Below, in pieces: positions 1 to 11,299 of a DNA stretch of 64,000 nucleotides. The position numbers and the translations under genes were made by a program. The stretch comes from Crambe crambe. Lineage: Eukaryota > Porifera > Demospongiae > Poecilosclerida > Crambeidae. The notes under the pieces are model-generated. The model ran no database searches, was not told the DNA's origin, and saw nothing but the letters and a program-made list of their open reading frames with translations. Within the stretch, counting starts at the first letter, position 1, and every line of letters starts with the position of its first letter. The DNA lies in contig OZ004583.1 in the NCBI GenBank assembly GCA_963924555.1, positions 8,322,582 to 8,386,581 on the forward strand. Reading direction: 5' to 3'.

Positions 1-55
1 CGCGGTAGATATGCAACTACTACACTAAGAATCAAGCACAGCAACTGCATGCTCT

Positions 56-108
56 AGCCTCGTACCCAGGCCTTATTAAAATATTGAAATAAGGCCTGGG
101 TACGAGGC
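56..108. repeat. TIR-only fold-back MITE copy
   Basis: Two inverted copies of GCCTCGTACCCAGGCCTTAT face each other across about ten bases, with TA on both sides (54-55 and 109-110). The same ends bound the 737-bp MITE at 59917-60653, so this copy consists of little more than its two terminal inverted repeats. The TA flanks fit a Tc1/mariner-type target duplication. Confidence 0.75.
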
Positions 109-163
109 TACAGCTCCATTATTCACACTTTGCGCATGCGCGCGAATTCGAATTTTTGAGTAG

Positions 164-824
164 CCCTTTGCCTACCAAAAGCGTGCAATTTTGCACATTA
201 GTCGTTTAAATGGGAAAACTCGCTTAAATAGATGTAAAATTGGAATTGGCGGCCTTATCTATCTCAAAAAATCTCTGAGAACAATAGAGCGGTCAAATCG
301 GAACTTTACTTTGAAGTGATGAGTCATAAGTGGTTTCGCTTTGATCAAGCTTTGATCTTTGCTTTCAACACTCTTTTTATTTTTTTATATTTATATATAT
401 ATATATTTTTTTTTTTTAAGAAGAAGATAAGGTAAAGCGGGGCTATTTCGAATGGCGGGTAATTCCGTATTGTTCAAATATTTCTGAAACTACTGAAGCT
501 TCTGAGCTCAATGTTGGAGGATATAATCTACTATAATAGTAGAATATATTCTTCAAAATAGAGATCATAAGCTCGAGGAGTTTTGAAAATATTTGACCCT
601 ACGGAATAGCCCCACCGTTCGAAATAGCCCCGCTTTGCCTTACAGGAGGGCATGGTGAGTGTCTTGGGTGACGAGCGGATCCAGCTCGGGCTCTGTCTAC
701 TGAGAACGGAGACTTGAAGAGGCTGCAAGGGACTGGAGCACTATAGTGGGCGTGGCCTATCGGTTGCCAAGCTTAAGCATAAATGCGACTCTTAGCGTGA
801 CGATCCCTGCCCATTCGATTTTGA
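164..824 (+). repeat. Long direct repeat, copy 1 (piggyBac-type end)
   Basis: The sequence starts CCCTTTGCCTACC and matches 4534-4964 almost base for base, apart from a MITE insertion at 430-640 and small gaps. It lies upstream of the broken piggyBac transposase at 2665-4294. The CCC start and the TTAA in front of the second copy fit the ends of piggyBac elements. This copy no longer has TTAA in front of it (TAG is seen). It is probably the left end of the element that carried the transposase. Confidence 0.7.
430..640. mobile_element. 211-bp MITE with an empty-site match
   Basis: The terminal inverted repeats begin AGGYAAAGCGGGGCTATTTC and the element is flanked by TA at 428-429 and 641-642. 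The related repeat copy near 4775-4795 has the same flanks joined without the insert (AAGACACAGGAGG against AAGATA...TACAGGAGG). That defines both the element and its target duplication. There is no coding capacity. Confidence 0.9.
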
Positions 825-954
825 TTGGAGAAAAACGAACTCGTTCCAGGATGCTCCAGCCACTTCGGAATCGATTCCACCTTTGGAGAGGACTCTATCA
901 TCGAATATTTGGACGATATAGATGAGCGCGAAGAGAGAGACATCAGTTCAAGTT
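825..954 (+). other. Possible upstream exon of the piggyBac gene
   Basis: After the repeated segment, one frame reads an acidic stretch ending EYLDDIDEREERDISSS, followed directly by GTGAGT, a good splice donor near 954. An acidic N-terminus is usual in piggyBac-type transposases. A TACTAG acceptor just before 2675 would join it to the downstream frame, which also starts acidic (ASDSDDGDGSEAG). No start codon could be fixed, so this is only a candidate. Confidence 0.3.
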
Positions 955-1119
955 GTGAGTCAGTATAGAACTTTTTGGGGAGCCATGAGGGGTTGTAGCT
1001 TATCCTAATAAGGTTGTACAACTCCCATTTCGGTAGGGAAAGCTTCTTCCTGAGTTGTGGTTGGGGTGTGGCTTGGCTATAATTGAATGTGTCTCCCATT
1101 ATTAGCAAGAAAGGCTATA

Positions 1120-2510
1120 GTAGCTCTTTAGTTAGCAAGAAAAGTTGTTTATAATGGGTGTGGTTAGGTATTATCATGGTTTAATTAGCAAGAAGTTGTT
1201 TAATGAACAGGAAATGGGTGTGGTTGGATAGAAATTAGGTATTTCGAGCAGTAAAAGGGTATGGTTATCCTTTAATTAGCTCTAATGAGCAGGAAATGGG
1301 TGTGGTTAGGTCTTATCGTGGTTTAATCAGCAAGAAGTTGGTTAGAAATTAGGTATTTGTGGGTATGGTTAGCCTTTAATAAGCAGGAAATGGGTGTGGT
1401 TAGGTCTTATTGTGGTTTAATTAGCAAGAAGTTGTTTAATGAGCAGGAAGTTGGTTAGAAATTGGGTATTTCGTGTTAATTGAGCAGTAAATGGGTATGA
1501 GTAGCCTTTAATGAGCCATAAATGAGTGTGGTTAGGTATTATTGTGGTTTAATTAGCAAGAAGTTTAATGAGCAGGAAGTTGGCTAAAAATTAGGTATTT
1601 CGTGTTAATTGAACAGTAAATGGCCTTTAATGAGCAGGAAATGGGTGTGGTTAGGTGGTTTAATTAGCAAGAAGATGAGCAGGAAGTTTAGGTATTTTGT
1701 GTTAATTGAGTATTAGCCTCTAATGAGCAGGAAATGGGTGTGGTTAGGTCTTATCATGGTTTAATTAGCAAGAAATTGTTTAATAAGCAGGAAGTTGGTT
1801 AGAAATTAGGTATTTCGTGTAGCAAATAGCAATAAAAGGGTGTGATTAGCCTTCAATTAGCTTTAATGAGCAGGAAATGGGTGTGGTTAGGTATTATTGT
1901 GGTTTAATTAGCAAGTTGTTTGGTTAGAAATTAGGTATTTCGTGTTAATCGAGCAGTAATAGCAATAAAAGGGTGTGATTAGCCTTCAATTAGCTCTAAT
2001 GAGCAGGAAATGGGTGTGGTTAGGTCTTATCATGGTTTAATTAGCAAGAAGTTTAATAAGCAGGAAGTTGGTTAGAAATTAGGTATTTCGTGTTAATCGA
2101 GCAGTAAATAGCAATAAAAGGGTGTGATTACCCTTCAATTAGCTTTAATGAGCAGGAAATGGGTGTGGTTAGGTATTATTGTGGTTTAATTAGCAAGTTG
2201 TGTGGTTAGAAATTAGGTATTTCGTGTTAATCGAGCAGTAATAGCAATAAAAGGGTATGATTAGCCTTCAATTAGCTTTAATGAGCAGGAAATGGGTGTG
2301 GTTAGGGTATTTTGTCCAAGAAAGTTGTTTAATGAGCAGGAAATGGGTGTGGTTAGGTATTATTGTGGTTTAATTAGCAAGTTGTTTAATGAGCAGGAAA
2401 TAGGTGTGGTTGGTTAGAAATAATGGGTGTGGTTAGCGAGACAAGGGTAGAGGTATTGTAAGAAATGTTTAATTAGCAGGAAAGGGTGTGGCTTAGCAAG
2501 AAAGGGGTGT
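1120..2510. repeat. Degenerate minisatellite, about 1.4 k bases
   Basis: A loose tandem array of words such as ATGAGCAGGAAATGGGTGTG, GTTAGGTATTATTGTGGTTT and AATTAGCAAGAAGTTG. The units vary in length and order (roughly 60 to 120 bases). No long frame runs through it. It ends in an ATT microsatellite near 2557-2574. If the exon guess at 825-954 is right, the array lies inside an intron of the piggyBac gene. Confidence 0.8.
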
Positions 2511-2664
2511 GCCCTTAACGGAGGCTATCATCGTGGTATGATTGGGTGTGGGCATATTATTATTATTATTATTATCTTGTGGGTGTGGCTCCTCTATTAA
2601 TATAATTATCTCATGATGGGTGTGGTTTGTAATGACTATCATGTGACTATCATATGACTATCAT

Positions 2665-4294
2665 GTGTTTATACTAGCCTCAGATTCTGATGATGGAGAT
2701 GGCTCTGAAGCTGGATACCGATCCGAAGATGGAGTTGGAGGTGAAGGAGAAGAAGAAGAAGAAAAAGAAGAAGAAGAAAAGGAAGGAGATAAAGGAGAAG
2801 AAGGAGAAGAAGAAGAAGAAGAAGAAAAAGACATCGATCTGGAGGGACTTAAACCTACTTCTAAACACCGCAAGCTTGCTAGTAAGCAAGCATTAAAGGT
2901 GTCCCTTCAGTCTGGTTTGTACCCTGAATACCTTGGCATTGAGGGTCCCTATTTGCATACAGATCCCCGCTCAAATAATGAGTTAGATTTCCTGACCATG
3001 CTTTGGCCACAGACCCTTTGTGATTTAATTGTAGAGGAGACCAATAGATATGCACGTCGCAAGAGACGTCGTAATTGGATTGATGTAACTAGGAGTGAAT
3101 TATACACGTTTTTTGGGGTGAACTTAGCAATGGGGATACATAAATTGCCCAGAATAGGGGATATTTGGAGCAGGGATGGGTTACTAGGAATACCAGAGGT
3201 GCAGAAGCACATGACAAGGACTAGATTTTGGCAAATATGGTCCAACCTGCATGTTGTAGATGATGATAAAGTGTCCCCAAGTGATACCGGTTTGACCCGT
3301 AAATTTCAGCCAGTATTAGAAGTTCTTTCCAGTACCTTTTTAAGCAATTATTCTCCTGGTCAGGAACTTTATGTGGATGAGGCCATGGTCAAATACAAGG
3401 GCCGTGCTAGGGGGAAGGTGTGCATGCCAATCCGATGACAGGAAAATGTGTAGCTGAGAAGGGTTTAGTTATAAAGGTAGTTCAAGATCTAGTTAGTCCC
3501 TTTACCAATTTAAACCATGTGTTGTACTGTGATAATTTCTATTCTAGTGGGCCTCTTATGAAGTGGTTGGCTGAATGTCAAATATATTTCGCAGGAACAA
3601 TTAAGCAGAGGGCATGTGGATTTCCCGAGAGTTTAAAGGGCATTAAGCCACCAGCAGGTGGCTATGTAGCAGAAACAGTTAAAGAAAAGGAGGGTGACAA
3701 AATAGTGAACAAGACGTGCTATTATGTCTTCCATGACCGTAAGGTAGTGTCCTTAGTTTCAAATGTATTTCCCGAACATATGGAGGATAAAGTTCCCAGG
3801 GTACAAAAAGAAGGTGTCCTTTGGTATCAATCTGTCCCCCCAGTCTTGCCAGCTTACAATAAGTTCATGGGAGGTGTTGACCGTCTTAGCCAGCTTAGAA
3901 AGACCTATGGCTATGATAGGAAATCCAAGAGGTACTGGTTGCGCCCATTCTTTCAGTTTCTTGACTACGCAGTTTATAATGCTTTTATTTTGTATAAGCA
4001 CAACTGTACTTACTATAAGCAGACCCCCATAAAGTTGTTGGATTTTAGGTTCACCTCTTGTTGAGGCAGAGTAGGTGTAGAAAGAGGTTGGCCTCTAGAG
4101 ACTATAGCATGGAGGAGGATCCCAAAGGTTCATGTCGTCTGGTTAGGTCCATTGATGTAGATTTGAAAAGGGGTAGATGTTGTCAGTGTGTGCTGAAGAA
4201 CAGGAACCCAGTGAGATTTACATCATTTGCATGTTCTTTTTGTAAAGTTCGGCTCTGCAAGATTACTTGCTTTGACGAATTTTACCAGTTTTGA
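2665..4294 (+). pseudogene. piggyBac-like transposase, frameshifted
   Basis: The transposase_IS4 / PGBD-type domain is recognisable in three frames. The first part (2665-3436) begins with a Glu/Lys low-complexity run made of GAAGAA repeats and reaches the first catalytic Asp in YVDEAMVKYKGR. The second (about 3430-4062) has the other two acidic sites, YCDNFYSS and GGVDRLSQLRKTYG. The third (about 4070-4294) holds the C-terminal Cys-rich finger (CCQC, CSFCKVRLCKITC). The first junction near 3430 also lacks the roughly 30 residues that normally link MPI to the TGK motif, so a deletion as well as a frame change occurred there. The second junction near 4062 is a simple frame change. All three catalytic Asp codons survive, but the gene cannot make a full protein. 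It lies between the direct repeats at 164 and 4534. Confidence 0.85.
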
Positions 4295-4533
4295 ACTACT
4301 TATGTTATTCTTTTGTTATTCTTTGAAAATAATTGTTTGTAATGATCACTTTTTTATCAGTTAGTGACATCCTAAGGGTGGGTTGTGATGTGAGGTGTAT
4401 GATAGTGACTAGTGCCAGTAATGACATTAGAGTAGTTACTAGTGCCAAGAACTCCATTAGGTGTGAGTGTGAGCAATTAAAAGTGGATGTAGGTGATTTT
4501 TGGAACTCACATTAGGGATGCTACTTTTCTTAA

Positions 4534-4997
4534 CCCTTTGCCTACCAAAAGCGTGCAATTTTGCACATTAGTCGTTTAAATGGGAAAACTCGCTTAAATA
4601 GATGTAAAATTGGAATTGGCGGCATTTGGCGGCCTTATCCATCTCAAAAAAATCTCTGAGAACAATAGAGCGGTCAAATCGGAACTTTGAAGTGATGAGT
4701 CATAAGTGGTTTCGCTTTGATCAAGCTTTGATCTTTGCTTTCAACACTCTTTTTTTTTTTTTTTTTTTTTTTTTAAGAAGAAGACACAGGAGGGCATGGT
4801 GAGTGTCTTGGGTGACGAGCGGATCCAGCTCGGGCTCTGTCTACTGAGAACGGAGACTTGAAGAGGCTGCAAGGGACTGGAGCACTATAGTGGGCGTGGC
4901 CTATCGGTTGCCAAGCATAAATGCGACTCTTAGCGTGACGATCCCTGCCCATTCGATTTTGATTTCAAAATCTACACTGCTATTGCAGGCTAAGGGG
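4534..4997 (+). repeat. Long direct repeat, copy 2 (piggyBac-type MITE)
   Basis: TTAA (4530-4533) is followed by CCCTTTGCCTACC. The copy ends near 4985-4997 in GCAGGCTAAGGGG, an imperfect inverse of the start. It lacks the 211-bp MITE found in copy 1 and contains a T(n) tract near 4749-4775. TTAA plus CCC ends is the signature of piggyBac-class elements; the right-hand TTAA is not preserved. Confidence 0.65.
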
Positions 4998-5098
4998 TAG
5001 TGAACAAACAAGGTCATTGGGCGCGCATGCGCAAGGACATACCCGATGGTCGCAAAGAATGAAAACCACGTTAATAGAACGTACGATATAGCTATAAT

Positions 5099-5260
5099 AT
5101 GTGACAGTCGAGGGTAGAAATCAAACTTTATTCACGCTTTCTACTTTTGAAAAAGAAAGTTCGAAAGGTAGAAAATTGTATTGTAAAGCATCAGTCATGA
5201 CAAAAGGAAACTTTGACTAAAACGTGAATAAAGTTTGATTTCTACCCTCGACTGTCACAT
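5099..5260. mobile_element. 162-bp fold-back MITE
   Basis: The arms begin ATGTGACAGTCGAGGGTAGA and pair over about 40 bases. The flanks read ATAAT on both sides (5094-5098 and 5261-5265), a possible 5-base target duplication. A second, partly deleted copy of the family lies at 35580-35692. There is no coding capacity. Confidence 0.85.
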
Positions 5261-5337
5261 ATAATTATTCTCAATATAATTTTTCTACACCAACCCGCTA
5301 GTGTGGGGCTCGCTCAGGCTCGCCCCAATAATACAAA

Positions 5338-5440
5338 AGTGAATGTTTGCTGGATATACAGAGTAAAGACTGATCCCCTACCCTTGTTCTGAGCCCTACA
5401 TCCTACATCTTTTTTTTTCATTTTCATGAATTGTTATAAT
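5338..5440 (+). repeat. Degenerate fragment of the 825-bp fold-back unit
   Basis: The order of words GGATATACAGA, TGATCCC, CCTACATCTTTTTTTC and CATTTTCATGAA matches the arms of the fold-back units at 31707-33365, with many differences. It is probably an old decayed copy of that repeat. Confidence 0.5.
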
Positions 5441-5550
5441 TACCTATGCACATCAAAGAGATCAAGAACCAGGCAGGTTAATCTAAGGGTGAAAACAGGT
5501 GTTACTTCTAATGTTAATCTTGCACACTTTGGGGGTTGGGAATACACAGG

Positions 5551-5880
5551 TATGGAAGCCGAGAAGTGCAATTTACATCATCCGCAAGCAAATAAATTGT
5601 GGCGCAAGTCTCCGCAAAGCTCCGCAAGGCTCCGCGAAGTCTCCGCAAGTCTCCGCAAGGCTCCGCGAAGTCTCCGCAAAGCTCCGCAAGGCTCCGCGAA
5701 GTCTCCGCAAAGCTCCGCAAGGCTCCGCAAGTATCCGCACGTCTCCGGAAGAGCCCGCAAGTCTCCGCAAGTTTCCGCCTTGCAAAATGATTTTTTTGAA
5801 AGTTGGTAAAGGATCTCCCGCGCGTGCGACCGGTATAATGTACGCGCGCGCATGTGTGTCCTGCGCGCGCGTATGTGTGT
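5551..5880 (+). repeat. Promoter-proximal repeat module, copy 1, with minisatellite
   Basis: A flank beginning ATGGAAGCCGAGAAGTGCAA is followed by about 16 copies of an 11-12 base unit (CTCCGCAAGT / CTCCGCGAAG, 5606-5778), then AAGTTGGTAAAGGATC and a CpG-rich tail (5816-5875) with alternating GCGC words. The same parts in the same order occur in the opposite orientation at 11300-11561. This copy ends about 14 bases before the start codon of the integrase-type gene at 5894. Frames through the array are open on both strands only because the unit lacks stops. Confidence 0.8.
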
Positions 5881-5893
5881 AAGACAACTAACT

Positions 5894-7159
5894 ATGGATG
5901 GTAAGTTTTATTTATGGTTGAAGATAGCCTATAACTTGTGACTAGACATACTTATAGAGTTATTCTATTCGTGGAGACCGTACAAGAGGTTATTAGCCAT
6001 TTTGTACTTGAAGTATCACATGAAGAGAAGGTATCAAGTTATTAAACTGCTAGCTAACAGATTGTGTATTGACAATGACTGTTTGGTGTCTAGTTTGAGA
6101 TGGCTAAAAAACCAGTTTAATCGTCTTGGGTTATCCAGGCGTCGGCCTGATCCACCTGAACACCAAGTCAGGTCCATCATCAGGGTAAGGAACAATTACA
6201 TGATCATAAACTGGCGTCTTTACATGTAGCTATGACTTAAAACTGTAGGTTGAATTGGCCTCATCTAACCAGCTTAGAGGCTATCGAGCCTTGTGGCAGA
6301 TTCTCAGACTCAAGTATCATCTCCTGGTCAGAAGGTAATTAAATTTCACTTAAAGATGGAATGCTATTTCAACAATAACAGAGATACTGTGATGAAAATC
6401 ATGAAAGAGGAAGATCCCTATGGTTCCGAACGAAGGCGAAAAAAGACACTAAAGAGAAGAATTTACAGAAATAAGGTACAAACGGTGTTAAAACTAGGAA
6501 TAGCTATAGCTATTATATTATTATAGGGACCAAATTTTATCTGGCATATCGATGGATATGACAAAATGACCCCATTTGGCTTCACTCTTCATGGCTGTAT
6601 TGATGGGTATGCAAATTTGTGTGCAAGGCAAATTATCATAATGTTCCTTCAGTTTTTCTAGGAAAATCATTTGGCTGAAGCTAGCCCCATCTAATAGTAA
6701 TCCAAGAGTAATAGCTAGATATTACTTGGAAAATGTGGAGCAAGTGGGAGGTAACTGTTGCAGCATGCTAGCTAGCCAGTTTACGGTGTGCATCATATAG
6801 GATGTCCATCAGTTATAAGAGGCGATTATGGCACAGAAAATCCAACAATTGCAGCTATACAAATTGCCTTTCGTTTTTATCATATCGATGGGATGGCTAA
6901 TGAAAAAAGCTTTATCTATGGACCATCCAAATCAAATATTGTAGGTGTTCAAAAGTACATGAAACTATTTCATTTGAACTACTACTATAACCCATTTACA
7001 GAGAATCGAGGCATGGTGGTCTCAGCTTAGAAGGCACAAAACACACTGGTGGATTGATTTTTTTAAGGTATAAATTGTTACTAAGATAATTGCTACCAAT
7101 AAAATTTTCAGACCCTAGCCCACTGTGGAGACTTTGTTTCAACTAATGACTTTCACAGG

Positions 7160-7191
<32 letters not shown>

Positions 7192-7654
7192 GTCAGAAAT
7201 TATTATATTGCTGTTGTAATAGGAGTTGCCTGGCATATGTTGTACTTGTACCATTGAAAAAGGATCTAGCTGAATTTATTGAAACCTGGAATTCACACTT
7301 GATTCGTAAAAATCGCCTTTCGGAGTGTCCCAATGGAGTGCCGAATGAGCTATACGAGTTCCCATCCCTATATGGTTAGCTATAATTCAAATAACCTTTA
7401 ACTTCCTTCTTTCCTAAACTTCAGGAACAGAAGATTTCTCTAAACCAATCAGTACAGATATCTGGCTTGATGCTATGATGACAGAAAGTGAACCACCAGC
7501 ACCTTTTTATTCACCAATTTTTGAAGCATGGGCTGACACTGTGCTTCGAGTTGACTTTGCCATGGACCAACAGAGTATTAGTCAATCTTTTTGTTCATCA
7601 TTGTACCATCATTTGGTTACTCATCCAGCACGGGATTTCATTATCAACAGTTAG
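5894..7654 (+). CDS. Integrase-core (IS3EU-like) transposase, 11 exons
   Basis: The model joins 11 exons without a stop: 5894-5900, 5946-6184, 6249-6334, 6382-6475, 6527-6606, 6662-6750, 6801-6940, 7002-7067, 7112-7158, 7223-7374 and 7425-7654. This gives 409 codons. All introns are GT-AG and 45-70 bases long. An alternative donor for exon 5 at 6619 adds four residues. The N-terminus is a helix-turn-helix-like region ([18 protein letters not shown]). The rve-type catalytic core has Asp in WHIDGYD, Asp in [10 protein letters not shown] and Glu in [11 protein letters not shown], so all three DDE residues are present. The C-terminal part reads [12 protein letters not shown] and [12 protein letters not shown]. 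Proteins with this plan are known in fish and invertebrates as IS3EU-like or integrase-core-only genes; the family name is from memory. The intact frame suggests a live or domesticated gene. Confidence 0.8.
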
Positions 7655-7780
7655 CTACTATTAAATTTTTTGACAGAATGAAATTTTTTTGACTGAATGT
7701 GAATTGAAAGTGAATACAATTGAGTGAGTTTCTGGGTGAGCATGTCATTTGATAGCAAACAAGAAAAAAACCTGGACTAC

Positions 7781-10367
7781 TCATTCATGTGTCAACATTT
7801 CAAGTACCTATAATAACGATAACAACAAAAAAAGTCAACCAGGAGCAGTACAGAGCACACATCAAAGCTAGTGATCTGCACACCCTCACTATTCAGTGCC
7901 CAGTTACCCACAATACACATACACATTCCCAGCCAGCCACAAGTGTGTAAACATGACCCCCTTACATCTGATGATTGTGCCCTGACACTGTGTCTCTTCA
8001 AGCAAGCTGAGATAATGTTGAAATAGTAGTCACAAGAAGGAGGGGGCACACCTAAAAAAGAATCGTATACACCACTGAACTTAGTCCGATCGGAGATCTC
8101 TTCTTGTAGGGAATCAACCTACAATGCCAGATCAAGAATCAGATCATCAGTGAAAAACGTTGGATTGTAATTTAGAATGCATAGGGGCTATTATTTTAAT
8201 ACACTTTAAATCGATGTACATACCAGCTTGGGATCATCTCTCTCTTCATCATAAGCTTTAAGTCCAGAATAGGTTTCTAAAATAACCTGAAAGTACATGG
8301 ATCTAAATATTTTGGGCATGACCACCCAACTTACAACACCAAAACAGTATACATCACTCCTATCAGAGATTTTTCCAGAACACACTTCAGAAGGGTAATA
8401 GCCCTCGGATCTAGATATGAAGTTGGCAGTAAATAGTGTCTGGCCACTAGATACAGATGGTAATTCTACAGAAAAGCCGAAGTCACCCAATTTCGCTTTA
8501 TAAGCCTCATCAAGAAGAATATTTGCACTGCAGCAATATATCAATATCACATAACATGAAATTACAGTCTATAAAACGTACGATTTAATATCCTGGTGAA
8601 TTAGTGGTGGGGTGGCTGTATGCAGGTACACAAGGCCTTTACAAGCATCTACCAGGATAGATTTCCTCCTGTCCCACGAAAGCAACTGATCTCTTTCCTA
8701 TTACACAAAAAGGAAGTCAAAATCAATTCAGCTTACAAGTACTAGGTTGGTATTACATTATGAAGCTTCTCAAATAGGCTTCCATTCATCATAAACTCAA
8801 ATATTAGTGCAGGTGGCTTGGAGCAAAACCCAAGCATCTGTACCACATTAGGATGGCGGAAACTGAAATATGAACACAGGATTATAAGCTGAACCTTTTA
8901 AAAACATCTCCTACCGATTCAAAGCTCCCACTTCTGTTTGAAGTAACATAGAGGAGCTACAACCAAGAGCATTCTTACCATCCTATAATAGAAGTTTACC
9001 GTCCTATAAGTTGTAACACTACAGATATACATATTCATTAGAATAACCTGTGATAAGACCTTGATTGCCACACTGCCATAACGCAACACACCTTTATACA
9101 CCGTACCATAGCCACCTCTACCAATCACTGTTGAACGACAGAAATTCCGTGTCGATTCACTAAGTTCTTGTGCAAAAAATTCCATACACTGATCTATAGT
9201 ACATACGAAAAAGCATATGCTATATGTATATGCACAAGATAAAACTAGCAAACCAGCTTTAGGCCTTTTTGCAGGATGCCTTGATGCCCTAGGACAACCA
9301 GCCTCCCTAATGGTAGTTTGAGATAATGGACGCTTCCCTTTTCCCTTTCCTTTCTTTGAAAGAGCCTTATCCGAACTTCGCTCATCAACTGTTAGTAACA
9401 TAAGCAATGCTAAATACTTAAGTGCCAAGTACTGTTTACTGATGATAGAATCAGTATCAGATTTTGAAGCAGGGCTGGAACAACTGCGATAACCAGAGGA
9501 TGAATGGATAGGTGAAATTGGTGCCTATGTGCACAAATCAAAATGTGAAGGTGGGCCAATACAGAATCTGATAATACTAACCGTAGATACAAAACCAATC
9601 CCAAATTGAAGTTTGCCTGGTCCCCTATGGTGCTGATGCATATACAAACTCAATGACCAGTCCTTACTCTCCTTTATCATGGCCCCCCCAGGAGTAAATA
9701 AGGCAGTGGTATGCCCAAATGGGAGAGGAGAACAGTCAAGTGCATCACAACCCGATGACAACAGATCTTTATAATTAATATCTCTATCCACTATAATTTC
9801 AATTGAAAAACCATCTTTAACATAATTTTTTTTCCTCTTCCTCATGGAAAAAAAAGTTACCTAGATAAATGCAATACAAGTCAAACATCTCAGGCAGTTA
9901 CACATCAATCTGTATGCACTATATAAACCTTTACTTACAGGACATGAAGAACTTTCACCTATAATCTTAGGAGTCCTTTTCAATTTTTTCTGGATCTCAT
10001 TAGCCCTTTTAAGTAGATCAGACGAGGCTTCTATGTGTGTGTGTGTGTGTGTGTGTTGAGAACAAAAATTCTCTCTTAGTCACACAAGCACAGATAGTCT
10101 GGTACAACTCCTATACTGCACAATTGGGACACTGATAGCACCACCAGACTTCTCAGGTGAGTCTGTGCAAGATTTCTCTTACATAAAATTTACTGTACTA
10201 TTTCTTGAAATACAGTTCATTCTAGTGCCTGAGACTCCAATATCTCAAATAAAGCACATCACCCACTTACCTATATCCTCTTGAGGATGTGGCTCTTTTA
10301 ACATATCTGCGATAAGTCCGTGCATTTCACTTGATAGCGTCAATAAGCGTTCTTTTCTTGACCTCAT
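7781..10367 (-). CDS. Pelle/IRAK-like protein kinase, 13 exons
   Basis: Exons on the minus strand: 10271-10367, 9939-10030, 9582-9860, 9440-9524, 9254-9388, 9048-9193, 8915-8982, 8757-8862, 8582-8697, 8335-8527, 8224-8286, 7966-8118 and 7781-7807. Together they give 519 codons in one frame. The C-terminal half is a complete kinase domain: glycine loop IGRGGYGTVYKG, lysine in VAIKVL, catalytic loop LIHQDIKSANILLD, KLGDFGFS, and DRSDVYCFGVV. Spacing and motifs resemble the Pelle/IRAK/plant-RLK group. The usual Arg before the catalytic Asp is Gln (HQD), so it is a non-RD kinase. No Death domain or membrane segment was recognised in the first 200 residues, which hold a 93-codon exon of unknown fold and a Lys-rich stretch (KKGKGKGKRP). 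The substrate is unknown; an innate-signalling role would be inference. Confidence 0.8.
10036..10056. repeat. GT microsatellite in a kinase intron
   Basis: A run of about ten GT units lies in the 240-base first intron of the kinase gene. On the coding strand it is CA repeats directly before the acceptor of exon 2. Confidence 0.8.
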
Positions 10368-10421
10368 TTATACTATTCAGCGAGCTCGAGACTAACTATA
10401 ACTATTCAATAGGCTAACTAT

Positions 10422-11256
10422 TCAATAGCTGCATGCAAAGGTGAACTTTGAATTAACTGTAAGCTTATCACGTGCACACAATCCTACATGATGAACCCTT
10501 TACCTACCTACCCCGACCATGTTCCAGAAGGAGACATACTTTTATCTACTACTTACCCACATCACTTTCAGGATCATGCTTTTCTGGGTGTATGTTTGCA
10601 AACATCACTCTCTCTGCCTGTATATGTAGACCTCTGAATCAGTGCTCAAGAATGAGGCTACAACTTACTTCCTCTGCATTGATACTGAATTGCTCCATCA
10701 CAAGACACTTTATTGCTTCTGGGTAGAGGATGGCAATTGTATAGCCAAAAAGCTAACCACAAGCATGCTAGTAAAACTTGTTAATACAGCCTGTGCATAA
10801 TTATACCTTCATGCTTTCGACACAAAAGTGATGGGTTAGCCTGTCATATAGAGCATATGTAGCTTTTGATGAGACACAAGTTATAAAATACGATTTGTTT
10901 GTCAGCTCATCTATTGTACATTCAATAAGCAATAACCTTACACACCTTGATTAATCAGCTAGCTACATACTTTTTGTCTTGCAGGAACCCTGCCACCACT
11001 TCCTGTGGCTTTCCAAAGGAACCTGCATATATATTATGGGTTACATTATGTTACATTATGTGCAGGTGTACTGATACAACCTGGGAGGAGTATTGATGAG
11101 GTATCTCCTACTGCTACCTGAATCTTTGCTCCTTGCACTAACCTTTCCATCAGCTATCTTCTTTAGGTGATCAATAAAAGAAGGCAGCCTAGAAAGAAGA
11201 TCAGCTTCTGTTAATGTACTAAATTCAAGTGCTCTTTTCGAGTCAGTGGAACTCAT
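10422..11256 (-). CDS. Small gene of unknown function (exons partly resolved)
   Basis: The first exon is clear: ATG at 11256, reading MSSTDSKRALEFSTLTEADL on to DHLKKIADGK, with donor GTTAGT at 11142. Further exon-like stretches on the same strand lie at about 10981-11025 (between a GCAG acceptor and a GTATGT donor), 10810-10845 (PSLLCRKHE or THHFCVESMK, depending on frame), 10680-10728 (KCLVMEQFSINAEE), 10568-10635 (HIQAERVMFANIHPEKHDPE) and a last one ending with a stop at 10422-10424. Phases do not agree at every junction, so the middle is uncertain. No domain is recognised. It starts just downstream of the repeat module at 11300-11561 and could be an upstream part of the kinase gene rather than a separate gene. 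Confidence 0.4.
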
Positions 11257-11299
11257 GTCGCTGTTCTTCTTCCTATGGCTAGAAAAAATTGAGAGAGCA

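Noticed and set aside
2661..2896. Ser-rich, Phe-rich and Lys-rich frames overlapping the piggyBac start
   Set aside because: They are shadows of the GAA-repeat that codes the acidic N-terminus of the transposase.
5606..5778. Regular short repeats that could suggest a CRISPR array
   Set aside because: Units of 11-12 bases follow each other without unique spacers, so this is a minisatellite in a eukaryotic genome.
5426..5887. Several open frames on both strands rich in Ser/Lys/Arg/Leu
   Set aside because: They are translations of the 11-12 base tandem array, open only because the unit has no stop codon; the frames have no start context or domain.
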